Assembly: GCA_041740995.1 (NCBI GenBank)
Contig: JBGSKY010000249.1
Coordinates: forward strand, 1 to 64,000
Origin: JBGSKY01 sp041740995
GTDB taxonomy: Bacteria; Planctomycetota; Planctomycetia; Pirellulales; Pirellulaceae
DNA length: 64,000 nt
Direction of reading: 5' to 3'
Made by a program: the position numbers and the translations under genes. The notes beneath the pieces were generated by a model. The model was not told where the DNA came from. It made no database searches and saw nothing but the letters and a program-made list of their open reading frames with translations. Below, one piece after another: positions 8,410 to 17,461 of the stretch. How positions within the stretch are numbered: the stretch's first letter is position 1; every line of letters begins with the position of its first letter.

Positions 8410-9945
8410 CTAATATGGCAACTGCCCAACTTCAAAACTCACTCGAGTCTGCCCTGCATCTTCGCCATCGACAATCCGCATGCGGCTGTCAGGAACACCA
8501 AGAGAAAGCAAGTTTTCTAGTGCTGTTCCGGCCCGCTCTTTTGCCAATCGCTTGTTCGCTTCGGCATTGCCTACGTTGGTTGCCGAACCACGAATCAATA
8601 GATAATAGGACGGCCACGATTGAAGTTTGTCAGCTAGCTCTGTCAGTATCAAACGACTGCGGTCAGTGAGTTGGGCCGATCCTCGCGCGAAAACTAACTC
8701 AGGTACGCTGAGTGTGCCAACCTGAATCAGCTTTGACCATTGGTCGTCCGAAAGAGGTGCAAGGGCTGCTTGCTCGGTGACTTTTTCGCTCGACAGCCCC
8801 GGATGAAAATCGCGTGTACTTAATTGAGCCATCGGCGGGTCGTAAAAAAGGCGATTGGTTTGGCCATTGGTTGGATCTTGTGAGATGGCATTGGTTTTCA
8901 ACAGAACGGTCATAATCCGATCGATCATGTTCTCCAGTGGCAAGACCGCTCCCTGACGTAACCCTAAATGTGCAAAATTATCTTGCGTGTTTTTCCATTG
9001 AATCTTGCTGACCAACGATTTGACCTGTTTATCTGTCAGAACTGTTTTGTTCGCTCGTGCGTCTTCGTCAATCAGTTTTTCCATCGCCGACGGATCATGA
9101 TAATTGTAATACGCGCGAAAATAGCACTCCAAAACGTCTTCCACAACCGGTTGGTTTTTGACGAGGAAGTCTCGTGATACAACAAGCGAGTCGACGATGT
9201 AACCAGTAAACCGTGACGAGTCGATCAAGACATGCATTTGGTCGTTGGCCAATATATCGCTTACATAAGGCTCCCAGGTCGCAAACAATTGATTGCCGGC
9301 CGGTATCGCACGACGATAGGCGGCCATCAATTCTTCTGGCGAGCCTAGCATCTCAAAGGGACGTTCACTCAAAAAAGGAAGATCAAAATTGTTCATCACG
9401 ACTCGGGCGAGCGTCTCGCTTGGCGAATCGCCGACTAAAACAAAACGTGTTTCCTTGCCATTGAGCGAATCAATGGTTGGGAATTTCGATTTATAGGCGA
9501 CGATTGCGTCCGCTCCCCGCGTTTCGTCAATGATGCTCACGATCGTAGCTGGGAGAGATTTTGAATCAGCCGACGACTTAATCAGTGCATCGATAGGGAA
9601 AGCAGCCATCTGATAGGTGCCATCAGCCAGTCCAGCTAATCGAGCAGCGTAGTCGGCCCGATCATCTTCGACTTTTAAACGGATTCCACGTTGCGCTAGC
9701 AGTTCCGCAAAATCCTTGCTGCGTAAAACCGCGTAACCCGAGAAGGCGTCTGCGGCCAATCGAATTTCGTGTTTGTATACGCTGTTGCCGGTAGATTTTT
9801 TAAGTATCTCTTCGGCCGCCGCGCGGTCTTGCTTTTGCTTTGCAGAGTTTCGCATCGGTTCGATAACGAACTTCCACAGGCTGACTCCGCCAGCCAAAAT
9901 CACCAACCAAATGAGAGCAACCAGGACTAATTTTGCACTGTTCAC
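8410..9945 (-). CDS. Membrane-anchored substrate-binding protein fused to an OmpA domain
   Basis: The protein has three parts. Residues about 5-28 form an uncleaved-looking membrane anchor. The middle (about 55-390) is an NMT1/nitrate-taurine type solute-binding fold, with landmarks such as TYQMAAFPIDAL, TWEPYVSDIL and VLIDSSRF. The C-terminal 100 residues form an OmpA-like domain (VPELVFARGSAQLTDRSR, then YLLIRGSATNVG and NKRLAKERA), a fold that usually binds peptidoglycan diaminopimelate. At 511 residues it is much longer than a free binding protein. It could tether a solute sensor to the cell wall while anchored in the inner membrane. It is the second gene of the minus-strand cluster, 81 bases after the VWA gene. 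Confidence 0.85.
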   Translation of the reverse strand: MNSAKLVLVALIWLVILAGGVSLWKFVIEPMRNSAKQKQDRAAAEEILKKSTGNSVYKHEIRLAADAFSGYAVLRSKDFAELLAQRGIRLKVEDDRADYAARLAGLADGTYQMAAFPIDALIKSSADSKSLPATIVSIIDETRGADAIVAYKSKFPTIDSLNGKETRFVLVGDSPSETLARVVMNNFDLPFLSERPFEMLGSPEELMAAYRRAIPAGNQLFATWEPYVSDILANDQMHVLIDSSRFTGYIVDSLVVSRDFLVKNQPVVEDVLECYFRAYYNYHDPSAMEKLIDEDARANKTVLTDKQVKSLVSKIQWKNTQDNFAHLGLRQGAVLPLENMIDRIMTVLLKTNAISQDPTNGQTNRLFYDPPMAQLSTRDFHPGLSSEKVTEQAALAPLSDDQWSKLIQVGTLSVPELVFARGSAQLTDRSRLILTELADKLQSWPSYYLLIRGSATNVGNAEANKRLAKERAGTALENLLSLGVPDSRMRIVDGEDAGQTRVSFEVGQLPY

Positions 9946-10026
9946 TGTGGCGAACTTAACCTTTGAAATGGGAATGAAGAGTTAGACGACCGTCGAATCG
10001 ATAATAATTGTTTTTGCGTTTCCTGA

Positions 10027-10968
10027 CTAACGCTTTTTCTTTTTCAAAACTTTAATCACGATCATCACAATCATTACAAGCATGATGCACGGAACCAGGC
10101 CGCAACACGCGAAGCCGTTTGTTGCTGCAGCCGGCTGGCCATTGATGGTAATAGCACTCGGCAAGTTCGCGGCCACCTGCTGATCAATCGGCGAGCGAGT
10201 GATTGGCGTGTTATTGACTGATGCCAAGGCCGCAATCGCTTCACTTGCAAGTTGGTCAGGGAGCTGAGCGATCAGCTCGAAATCTTCGGCGGCGTCTTGC
10301 TCGTCTTGCGGTTCGGCAAGGATTTCACTGACCGCTTGCTCAAAACTCTCTGCGTCATCCACGCTGCGATAAGAATGAACTTGCGAAGCAAGTTGGTGTG
10401 TATTGGGCATATCGACGCCAATGACATCCATCGAGATTCCTCGCGTTAAGATCATCGGTGTGAATCTCGAAACTAGTTCCGGATCGTTGGCTTGTCCGTC
10501 AGTGATGATGATCAATCGATAGGTGCCATAGATTTTTTGTTTTCGATAAGCAATCAAATCGTCCGCAGCGGCTTGCATTGCGGTCCCAAGCGGAGTGCCT
10601 CCGCCCGCTCGCAGGCGAGTAATTTTCTGGGTCGCTGATGGCCGGTCTAAGGGGCCAAGTGGAACGACTTGTTTCGTTCCTGCGTTGCCATTGAGCAAGA
10701 CGATTCCCAGTTTCGTATCATCGGGCAACGTGTTAACAACCTTCACCAATGCATTTTTTGCTGCATCCATTTTGGAGCTGCGACCCGTTTTTGTTCGCAT
10801 CGATTCGTTCATCGAACCAGAATCGTCTAAGACGACAACTACGACTTGTTGGGCGTTGCAGGTCGCAAGCAAGCAGACGAAAAAAATAATCGCCTTCGAC
10901 GCGAAGCCGCAAATTTTCGAAAGAATTGTGAGATTCTCGCTAAACAAGTTACACAAGATGTAGTGCAT
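10027..10968 (-). CDS. Exported VWA-domain protein with C-terminal membrane anchor
   Basis: The first gene of the PspA/ABC cluster. An N-terminal signal-like segment (KAIIFFVCLLATCNAQQ) precedes a von Willebrand factor A domain with a complete metal-ion-dependent adhesion site: DDSGS, the Thr in GGGTPLGTA and the Asp in IIITDGQ. After about residue 200 there is an acidic linker with repeated Glu/Gln/Asp, a Ser/Thr/Pro-rich part and a C-terminal helix (CCGLVPCIMLVMIVMIVIKV) followed by KKKKR, which sets an inside-positive anchor. The VWA domain should face the periplasm, where it could bind a protein partner of the cluster. Start is the first ATG of the open frame; no strong ribosome site is seen. 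Confidence 0.83.
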   Translation of the reverse strand: MHYILCNLFSENLTILSKICGFASKAIIFFVCLLATCNAQQVVVVVLDDSGSMNESMRTKTGRSSKMDAAKNALVKVVNTLPDDTKLGIVLLNGNAGTKQVVPLGPLDRPSATQKITRLRAGGGTPLGTAMQAAADDLIAYRKQKIYGTYRLIIITDGQANDPELVSRFTPMILTRGISMDVIGVDMPNTHQLASQVHSYRSVDDAESFEQAVSEILAEPQDEQDAAEDFELIAQLPDQLASEAIAALASVNNTPITRSPIDQQVAANLPSAITINGQPAAATNGFACCGLVPCIMLVMIVMIVIKVLKKKKR

Positions 10969-11197
10969 GATTGCGACTTTCTAACGTAGGATTTGGCGAA
11001 CGTTCCAACGAATAATATCGCGACGATCTGGAAATGGTAACCTGCATAATAGCAGATTTGAGTTGAACGTTTGGCCGTCAGATGGGAAACCAAAGACTAG
11101 CAGAGTCTTGCTTATAGCCCATCCTCAATAGCGGCTGGGGCTGGTAAAATTATGGGTTGATAATCTCCATGCAATTGAGATACGGAAAGCACGTTTG

Positions 11198-13429
11198 ATG
11201 CGAAAATTGACTAGCGGCGGTGGATGGCAAGCGGTTCGCTACACGTTGGCAAAGGCTTATGCCAGCGGTGGTTTTTTTAAATTCTACCGGGCCATGCGAA
11301 GCAAAAATTCTTGCAAGACTTGCGCTCTGGGAATGGGCGGCCAGCATGGAGGAATGGTCAACGAACGCGGATCGTTCCCCGAAGTCTGCAAAAAATCATT
11401 TCAAGCGATGGCAGCCGATATGCAGCCAGGTATCACCGCTGACTTCTGGCCGCGTCATCCGATTTCGCAAATGAAGCACTGGAGTCCACGCCAGCTTGAA
11501 ACAAGTGGACGATTAATTCAGCCGATCATCTATCACGCCGGTTCATCAAACTACGAAACAATTACTTGGAAAGAGGCATTCGAGAAAATCGAGCATAAGC
11601 TTAATTCGATTTCGCCGTCGCAATCGTTCTGGTATTTCAGCGGACGCTCGAGTAACGAAGCCGGATTTTTACTTCAGCTCTTTTCGCGGCTCTATGGCAC
11701 CAACAATGTCAATAATTGCAGCTATTTTTGTCATCAGGCAAGCGGCGTTGGTTTGACGAGCACGCTTGGGACCAGTACCGCGACCATTCAGTTAGACGAT
11801 ATTGAGCACTGCGATACGCTCTTTGTTATCGGTGGCAACCCAGCAAGTAATCATCCTCGCTTGATGACATCGATGATGCATCTTCGTCGTCGCGGCGGTA
11901 AAGTTGTGGTCATCAATCCGATTCGCGAGTTGGGGCTAATCAATTTTAAAGTTCCCAGCGATGTTCGGAGCATGTTGTTTGGCACCAAGATTGCCTCGGA
12001 TTACATTCAACCCCACATCGGCGGCGATCTAGCACTGTTGCATGGCATAGCAAAAGCCGTTGTCGAAGCGGGGAAACACGACATGGCGTTTTTAAATGCG
12101 CACTGCAACAACGTTGAGACCTATCTGGCCTCGTTGACAGATTTTTCATGGAGTGAGATTGAATCCAAAAGCGGCGTCCGCGAAGATGAAATTCGCGGTA
12201 TTGCGAATGTCTACAGCGAATCCAAACGATCCATCTTCTGTTGGACAATGGGTATTACGCACCATGTTCACGGTGTTGAAAACGTCGAAGCAATCGCAAA
12301 TCTTGCGCTGCTTCGCGGGATGGTTGGCAAGCCCGGTTCTGGCCTGATGCCAATTCGCGGCCACAGCAACGTGCAGGGCATCGGCAGTGTTGGCGTAACG
12401 CCAAAATTGAAAGATGAGATTTTTCGCAATCTCACTGAGAAATTTAGCTTGACTCTCCCAACCTCGCCTGGTCTAGATACGCTGGCTTGTTTAGAAGCAG
12501 CTTCAAAAGGCGAGTTGAAATTCGGATTTTGCTTGGGTGGCAACTTGTTTGGATCAGCGCCCGATACAGCTTTCGCTCAACGATCATTGGAGCAGCTCGA
12601 CATGCTCGTAATGCTCAACACAACACTCAACACTGGTCATGCGCGGGGCTTAGCGAAAGAGACAATTATTTTGCCAGTGCTTGCTCGCGATGAGGAACCG
12701 GAGCCAACAACGCAAGAATCGATGTTCAGCTATGTCCGGATTTCCGAAGGTGGCGAGCGGCGACACCCTGGACCACGCAGTGAAGTGCAAGTCATTGCTG
12801 AATTGGGACGGCGTGTGCTTGGCGACAGTGGAAGGCCTGTCGACTGGCAGCAGATGCAGAAGACGCAAACGATTCGAGAATGGATCGCGAAAACGGTCCC
12901 CGGATACTCGCAAATCGATAAAGTCGATGCAACAAGGAAAGAATTTCAAGTCGAAGGCCGAACTTTTCACAAACCGGAATTTAACACTGCGGATGGCCGA
13001 GCGAACTTGAAGACACACACGTTGCCGGAGTTGGCGGGCCATCCGAATGAGTTTCGATTGATGACTATCCGCAGCGAAGGTCAATTCAATACCGTCGTTT
13101 ACGAAGACTATGATTTGTATCGCAATCAAGATCGTCGCGACGTGGTGCTGATCCATCCGGCAGATCTAGAGCAACTCGGCATTGAACCGCACTCGTTAGT
13201 GAATGTGACCAGTCAAACTGGTCAGATGGAAAACATCGTTGCCCAGCCTTTTTCGGATATCAGACCAGGCAATGTCGCGATGTATTATCCTGAGTCCAAT
13301 ATACTTGTACCTCGTCAGACGGACGCTCGATCTAAGACGCCGGCATTCAAGTGCATACCGGTAATAATCAGCTTGCCGTTGTTTGAAATTGACACTGGCC
13401 GAGCTTCGGCGTTGGCGACTCAAGAATAG
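11198..13429 (+). CDS. FdhF/YdeP-like molybdopterin oxidoreductase
   Basis: A molybdopterin-dependent oxidoreductase related to formate dehydrogenase H and E. coli YdeP. The catalytic fold is visible in WYFSGRSSNEAGF, FCHQASGVGL, DTLFVIGGNPASNHPRL, RGHSNVQGIGSVG and the C-terminal substrate-cofactor domain (FRLMTIRSEGQFNT ... IHPADLEQLGI). A Cys-rich N-terminal piece (SCKTCALGMGGQHGG) may hold a metal centre but lacks the full four-cysteine ferredoxin motif. The ATG at 11198 is chosen over the TTG three bases earlier; GGAAAG lies ten bases upstream. There is no Tat signal, so it is predicted cytoplasmic. YdeP is linked to acid resistance in E. coli; the substrate here is unknown. Confidence 0.85.
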   Translation: MRKLTSGGGWQAVRYTLAKAYASGGFFKFYRAMRSKNSCKTCALGMGGQHGGMVNERGSFPEVCKKSFQAMAADMQPGITADFWPRHPISQMKHWSPRQLETSGRLIQPIIYHAGSSNYETITWKEAFEKIEHKLNSISPSQSFWYFSGRSSNEAGFLLQLFSRLYGTNNVNNCSYFCHQASGVGLTSTLGTSTATIQLDDIEHCDTLFVIGGNPASNHPRLMTSMMHLRRRGGKVVVINPIRELGLINFKVPSDVRSMLFGTKIASDYIQPHIGGDLALLHGIAKAVVEAGKHDMAFLNAHCNNVETYLASLTDFSWSEIESKSGVREDEIRGIANVYSESKRSIFCWTMGITHHVHGVENVEAIANLALLRGMVGKPGSGLMPIRGHSNVQGIGSVGVTPKLKDEIFRNLTEKFSLTLPTSPGLDTLACLEAASKGELKFGFCLGGNLFGSAPDTAFAQRSLEQLDMLVMLNTTLNTGHARGLAKETIILPVLARDEEPEPTTQESMFSYVRISEGGERRHPGPRSEVQVIAELGRRVLGDSGRPVDWQQMQKTQTIREWIAKTVPGYSQIDKVDATRKEFQVEGRTFHKPEFNTADGRANLKTHTLPELAGHPNEFRLMTIRSEGQFNTVVYEDYDLYRNQDRRDVVLIHPADLEQLGIEPHSLVNVTSQTGQMENIVAQPFSDIRPGNVAMYYPESNILVPRQTDARSKTPAFKCIPVIISLPLFEIDTGRASALATQE

Positions 13430-13457
13430 CGCGAAAATGCGAAGAGCGTTCGGAATT

Positions 13458-13928
13458 TCAGCGGCATTTTATGACGACCGTTTTTGAGATCGAATCGTGC
13501 CAACCTGAGCCAAGATTTCCGAGAAACGAGAAAGCTTCAAAAGGGATCATTCGAACAAAGGTTCGAATCAGAATTTGGCCAACGCTTAAGTTTTGTCCAT
13601 CTTCGCGAGCGACTTTCGTACCAGTTATTAGCTTGCCAAGCGTTCGTTGAGTCGTCAGCTCAAAAATGAAGTAATATCCCAACATCAAAGGTATGCTTAT
13701 GACTAAGTCTGGCAAATTCTCGAAGCTCTCTATCTGTTGCTCGGTTCCGAAAACCAGGACTGCAATTCCGATCATGACCGCGACCAGAATTTGAGCGACT
13801 TGATCAATAATCAAATTCGCGAAACGCTGCCCTTTGCTTGCGAGCGTCGATGGTCGGGAATCTGAATTTGTGGCTGGTACGTTGATTTGTTCAAACGAGG
13901 CAGCGTAAGGATTGTCAAGATTATTCAA
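13458..13928 (-). CDS. RDD family membrane protein
   Basis: A small integral membrane protein with the Arg-Asp-Asp-like region near residue 35 (RFANLIIDQVAQ, with the Arg and first Asp of the motif), two hydrophobic helices (LVAVMIGIAVLVFG and ISIPLMLGYYFIFEL), and the family block TLGKLITGTKV before the C-terminal helical part (LIRTFVRMIPFE). The 156 residues fit the family. RDD proteins are poorly understood; some have been linked to ion or sodium/proton exchange. The convergent oxidoreductase gene ends 28 bases away. Confidence 0.85.
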   Translation of the reverse strand: MNNLDNPYAASFEQINVPATNSDSRPSTLASKGQRFANLIIDQVAQILVAVMIGIAVLVFGTEQQIESFENLPDLVISIPLMLGYYFIFELTTQRTLGKLITGTKVAREDGQNLSVGQILIRTFVRMIPFEAFSFLGNLGSGWHDSISKTVVIKCR

Positions 13929-14181
13929 GGTGCGGTAGTTCGATTAAAGGAAAGATGCAAATTCGTGAACACTTGTCTGTGAACATAAATTTGAATCGCA
14001 GCAGTCTGTCATTGCAATAGTAGCGCAAATCGATGGATCAATCGATGATTTTGAATGGATCATCAACCCGGAAGCCACGTAGCATTGAATGTAGAAGGAT
14101 CGGATTCGATTTGGCCCATCGCTGTCGTTTCCGAAGCACCGCTTATTCCCAGCTGTAAACTTTCATTAGAACAGAGGTGTG

Positions 14182-14847
14182 ATGATGGTCGCTTTGAACT
14201 CATTTCAAACTCGGATTGATAAATCACTGGACGCAAAATTTTTAGCGGGCGAAGTTTCACTTTGGAAGGATCTCAGTCAAACGATGTCGCAGCTTCGTAA
14301 TCGACAAAAACTGGCAGAAATCTGTGGCATCCATGATGACGCGCTAGTCGAACGGATTTACAAAGCAGGACTCGATGCCGATTCGGTTGAGGCACTGTTA
14401 TTCTTTCCGTTAGCAGAAATCGCATGGGCCAGCGGTCGAGTTTCAAACACAGAATGCGATACCGCGATCGCTGCGATCTGCGACGCGGACTTGGCGGAAA
14501 ACTTTCCAGCAATACGCCAATTTCGAGCGTGGCTTGCGAGAAAGCCTAGCAAGGAAATGTCGCAACTCTGGAGGGATTACATGATCGAAAAACTTCACTC
14601 GATCGACCAATCGCAAAGAACCGCTATTGGGCTTCGATTGATGAATTACGCATTAGCTATTGCCCAGGCCAATGGTGGGATGTTCGGTATTGGACGTGTT
14701 TGCCGAGCCGAACGAGTGGTTCTAGACCGGATCAAGCGGATGTTTGGATTGGCGGATCATTGCTTGCCGAAGAGTGTTTCTTTGGCTGCATTGGAAATCG
14801 CAACTACGGCTGGATGCTTCAGCCGCCGTTCCAGTGAGATCGCATAA
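14182..14847 (+). CDS. Uncharacterised helical protein (TerB-like architecture possible)
   Basis: The product has about 220 residues, is almost all helical, and has no signal peptide or membrane segment. The middle reads like an acidic helical-bundle domain (FFPLAEIAWASGRVSNTECDTAI), which recalls TerB/DjlA-like folds, but this is only a resemblance. A GTG and two ATG codons stand in a row; the first ATG is used, with AGAGG just upstream. Its last 91 bases overlap the convergent NhaR-like gene, so its final 30 residues share DNA with that regulator. Confidence 0.6.
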   Translation: MMVALNSFQTRIDKSLDAKFLAGEVSLWKDLSQTMSQLRNRQKLAEICGIHDDALVERIYKAGLDADSVEALLFFPLAEIAWASGRVSNTECDTAIAAICDADLAENFPAIRQFRAWLARKPSKEMSQLWRDYMIEKLHSIDQSQRTAIGLRLMNYALAIAQANGGMFGIGRVCRAERVVLDRIKRMFGLADHCLPKSVSLAALEIATTAGCFSRRSSEIA

Positions 14848-15668
14848 AATCGTTCGTTGATGTCGGCTATTCGACCAATTGGCATCAACGAATATTGCTC
14901 GCCGACTTCGTGGGCAATTGCTGATGGAATGACGATCATTCCCTCGCCTGCTTGCCCAAAAACCTTTACCATGGCGGTGTCTTCGAATTCGTGAACGGTG
15001 TCAGGACGGACGTCGTTGTCATCGAACCACTGTTCAAGTGCGCGACGCAAGGTTGTGTTTTGAGTTGGAAGCAACATGGGCGCACCATGAAGCGATTTTG
15101 GAAAGTTCGGTCCATATTTTTCTGCCATTGCCTCCGTGCCAAAGACCGTCACGTCGCACTCGCCAAGCAAATGATTGAAGGCACGAACGTTGACTTGAGG
15201 TGTCAACGGCGAATCGGCCAAAACGATATCTAGACGATGAAGCGCTAAATCGCTTAACAAGTCCTTCAGCTTGCCTTCATAGCAAATCAGCTTTACTCGA
15301 TCTCGCAGTTCCAGGGCAGGTTTTAATAAGCGATAGATAATTAATTTCGGCAGTACATCAGGGACGCCGACCAGCAATCGCATCGAGCCCTCGACCGGTC
15401 GGCCGCGAATGGCTTCGGTCAATTCGCGTCCCAAAGTGAAGATTTCGTCAGCATACCGAAACACGGTCTGGCCGGTTTCGGTGAGTAAGATTCCGCGTCC
15501 TTTGCGTTCAAAAAGCTTTGCTCCCATCGACTTTTCAAGCTTTTGAATCTGGGTGCTGAGCGTTGGTTGCGAAAGGTGCAGCAATTCAGCCGCCGGCGTA
15601 ATTCCGCCCTCTTTTGCAACCATCCAAAAGTACATCAAGTGATGATAATTGAGCCAATCGACCATCAT
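14757..15668 (-). CDS. nhaR: LysR-type regulator, NhaR-like
   Basis: An N-terminal winged helix-turn-helix (YHHLMYFWMVAKEGGITPAAELL ... STQIQKLE) is followed by KLFERKGRGILLTETG and a LysR effector-binding domain. The opening LNYHHLMYFW and the RKGRG turn are typical of NhaR, which activates the sodium/proton antiporter gene nhaA in response to Na+. No nhaA lies in the window, so the target here is unknown. The 303 residues are normal. Two adjacent ATG codons could start it. The gene is divergent from the HPF-like gene, 125 bases away. Confidence 0.85.
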   Translation of the reverse strand: MMVDWLNYHHLMYFWMVAKEGGITPAAELLHLSQPTLSTQIQKLEKSMGAKLFERKGRGILLTETGQTVFRYADEIFTLGRELTEAIRGRPVEGSMRLLVGVPDVLPKLIIYRLLKPALELRDRVKLICYEGKLKDLLSDLALHRLDIVLADSPLTPQVNVRAFNHLLGECDVTVFGTEAMAEKYGPNFPKSLHGAPMLLPTQNTTLRRALEQWFDDNDVRPDTVHEFEDTAMVKVFGQAGEGMIVIPSAIAHEVGEQYSLMPIGRIADINERFYAISLERRLKHPAVVAISNAAKETLFGKQ

Positions 15669-15793
15669 GCAATCTCGATAGGTTTTTTCAATGGAATGTT
15701 GGGTAGTTATCTATTTGATTAAGTCTATGGAACTGCCGTAGTATTAAACAGGTATTGAAAGAATTTATTTCTACTCCCGCGAAAGGGTCTAAA

Positions 15794-16195
15794 ATGGTTG
15801 AAAAAATCAGCTCCTGCGACAAAGTAGCGACTAACCAGATGAGCGGTCTATGCGATGGACTGTTGCTGATATGCGATAAGGGAAATCTTATTGACGAGCA
15901 GATGGAGAATTGGGTCGAGCGTCGCATATTGTTTGCATTCTCTCGATTCGAGTCACATATCGAGCGCATCATCTTAGTGGTGGCCGACGAAAATGGTCCC
16001 AAGGGCGGAATCGACAAAGCGTGCCGCATTGAGGTCAGGCTCCGACGAATGCCTGAGATCATTGTCAACGATCAAGACTCAGAAATTTCTCGTTGCGTCG
16101 CTCGAATCGTCGATCGCGCCGGACGCTCGGTTACACGTTCGATTTCAAGAGCTCAGCAATCCTCGAGATCACGTTTCAATTTCTTAGACGCGTAA
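15794..16195 (+). CDS. HPF/RaiA-like ribosome-associated protein
   Basis: The product of about 133 residues has the alternating strand/helix pattern of short hibernation factors: VERRILFAFSRFESHIERI, then VVADENGPKGGIDKACRIEVRL, a strand on IIVNDQDSEIS and the helix VARIVDRAGRSVTRSI with basic residues for rRNA contact. Related proteins pause or stabilise ribosomes under stress. ATG 15794 is chosen because GAAAGGG lies six bases upstream; an in-frame TTG at 15755 would add 13 residues. The next gene on the same strand is a divergent sigma-70 factor, which suggests a stress-related pair. Confidence 0.75.
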   Translation: MVEKISSCDKVATNQMSGLCDGLLLICDKGNLIDEQMENWVERRILFAFSRFESHIERIILVVADENGPKGGIDKACRIEVRLRRMPEIIVNDQDSEISRCVARIVDRAGRSVTRSISRAQQSSRSRFNFLDA

Positions 16196-16344
16196 CTCAG
16201 CGTTGGAATCAAGCCAACTGGGTAAATCCTGTCCTCAAACGGTCAAGCCAAAGCTTAAGCGATTTTTCAGTCGCTTTGCTCATTGAAAAACTTCAATGCT
16301 AGTGAATATCCATCATCTGACTATTGAGTCAAAAATGAAATTAA

Positions 16345-17355
16345 ATGTCGAAAGAATTAGCCATGTCATCGACTAAAACGTCTATCCTTTCCAACCCCAG
16401 CACGTCGGTTAGAACATCTTCGGATACACAATGGGTGTTAGAGTTTTGCGCAAGGGTAACCAATCACCCAGGTCTGGACTCGCTACGCACTTCCTCGAGC
16501 TGCTTTTTTGAAGAAATATTTTTAACTGACAAATCGTTATTAGATGACGATGAAATCGTTTCGTTCAACGGTACAGAATTACCGCGCGACAACCTGCGGC
16601 TCAAATCGCAGCCCGAGCGAGGTTCCTCCCGACGTTCATCATCGCTGTACATCAGCCAGATGTGGACGAGACAACTCTTGACGCGTGAGCAAGAACAACG
16701 ACTCTTTCGGAAATTCAATTTTTTGAAATTTGTGGTCGAAGTTCTTAAGCTTGATTTGAATGGATGTATTGGTTGTTATTTAATAAATGATCAAATAAAG
16801 AAGTTCGACGAAAAAGCTCAAGTCATCCGAGCCAAACTTATCGAGTCGAATTTGAGATTGGTAGTTGCGATTGCTAAGCGGTATTCGCTAAAAGACGCCG
16901 ACGCTTTTGACGAATACGTGAGCGTTGGGAACATCGCGTTGGTCCGTTCCGTCGATTGTTTCGATTATCGTCGTCGCTTGTGTTTTAGCACTTACGCATA
17001 CCAGTCGATCCAGCGTGCGATCTATGAAATCTATCGTCGTGAAAGCCGATATAAGAAAGTCGTCAGTCCGGACATCGATGACGCGACCAACCTCGCAATC
17101 AAAGATGCGGCTGCTGACCATTGGCTTGAAGCTGATAAAAAAGAGATCGGTCACCAGGTAAGATCGCTGATTCAGAAACTTGACACGCGAAGTCAACATA
17201 TTTTAAAGTCGCGATTTGGTATTGATCGGGACAGCGGTAAGACCCCATTCAATGTGATCGCAAAGGAATTAGGGTTGAGCACTACTCGAACCGTTCAATT
17301 GTTTCATCGTAGCGTGGAGCAATTCAAAATCGAGTCGCTGAAGCATAGCTCATGA
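16345..17355 (+). CDS. Divergent sigma-70 family RNA polymerase sigma factor
   Basis: After a Ser/Thr-rich N-terminal extension of roughly 110 residues come region 1.2 (QLLTREQEQRLFRKF), region 2 (NLRLVVAIAKRYS, DEYVSVGNIALVRSVDCFDY, FSTYAYQSIQRAIYEIYRR) and region 4 (LDTRSQHILKSRFGI ... VIAKELGLSTTRTVQLFHRSVEQFK). Region 3 is short. The core-binding block reads DEYVSVGNIAL instead of the canonical DLIQEGNIGL. It is therefore a group 2 or 3 type alternative sigma rather than the housekeeping RpoD. The first ATG (16345) is used; an ATG at 16363 is also possible. Confidence 0.88.
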   Translation: MSKELAMSSTKTSILSNPSTSVRTSSDTQWVLEFCARVTNHPGLDSLRTSSSCFFEEIFLTDKSLLDDDEIVSFNGTELPRDNLRLKSQPERGSSRRSSSLYISQMWTRQLLTREQEQRLFRKFNFLKFVVEVLKLDLNGCIGCYLINDQIKKFDEKAQVIRAKLIESNLRLVVAIAKRYSLKDADAFDEYVSVGNIALVRSVDCFDYRRRLCFSTYAYQSIQRAIYEIYRRESRYKKVVSPDIDDATNLAIKDAAADHWLEADKKEIGHQVRSLIQKLDTRSQHILKSRFGIDRDSGKTPFNVIAKELGLSTTRTVQLFHRSVEQFKIESLKHSS

Positions 17356-17461
17356 AGCAGCAGAGACATCCAGCTTATTTGCTTGCTTAAAAAGCCGAGA
17401 CGACGCAAGCGCGCAAAAATCTAATGCGAGTGATCTAAGTTTGTTTTTCCGCAAACACTGT

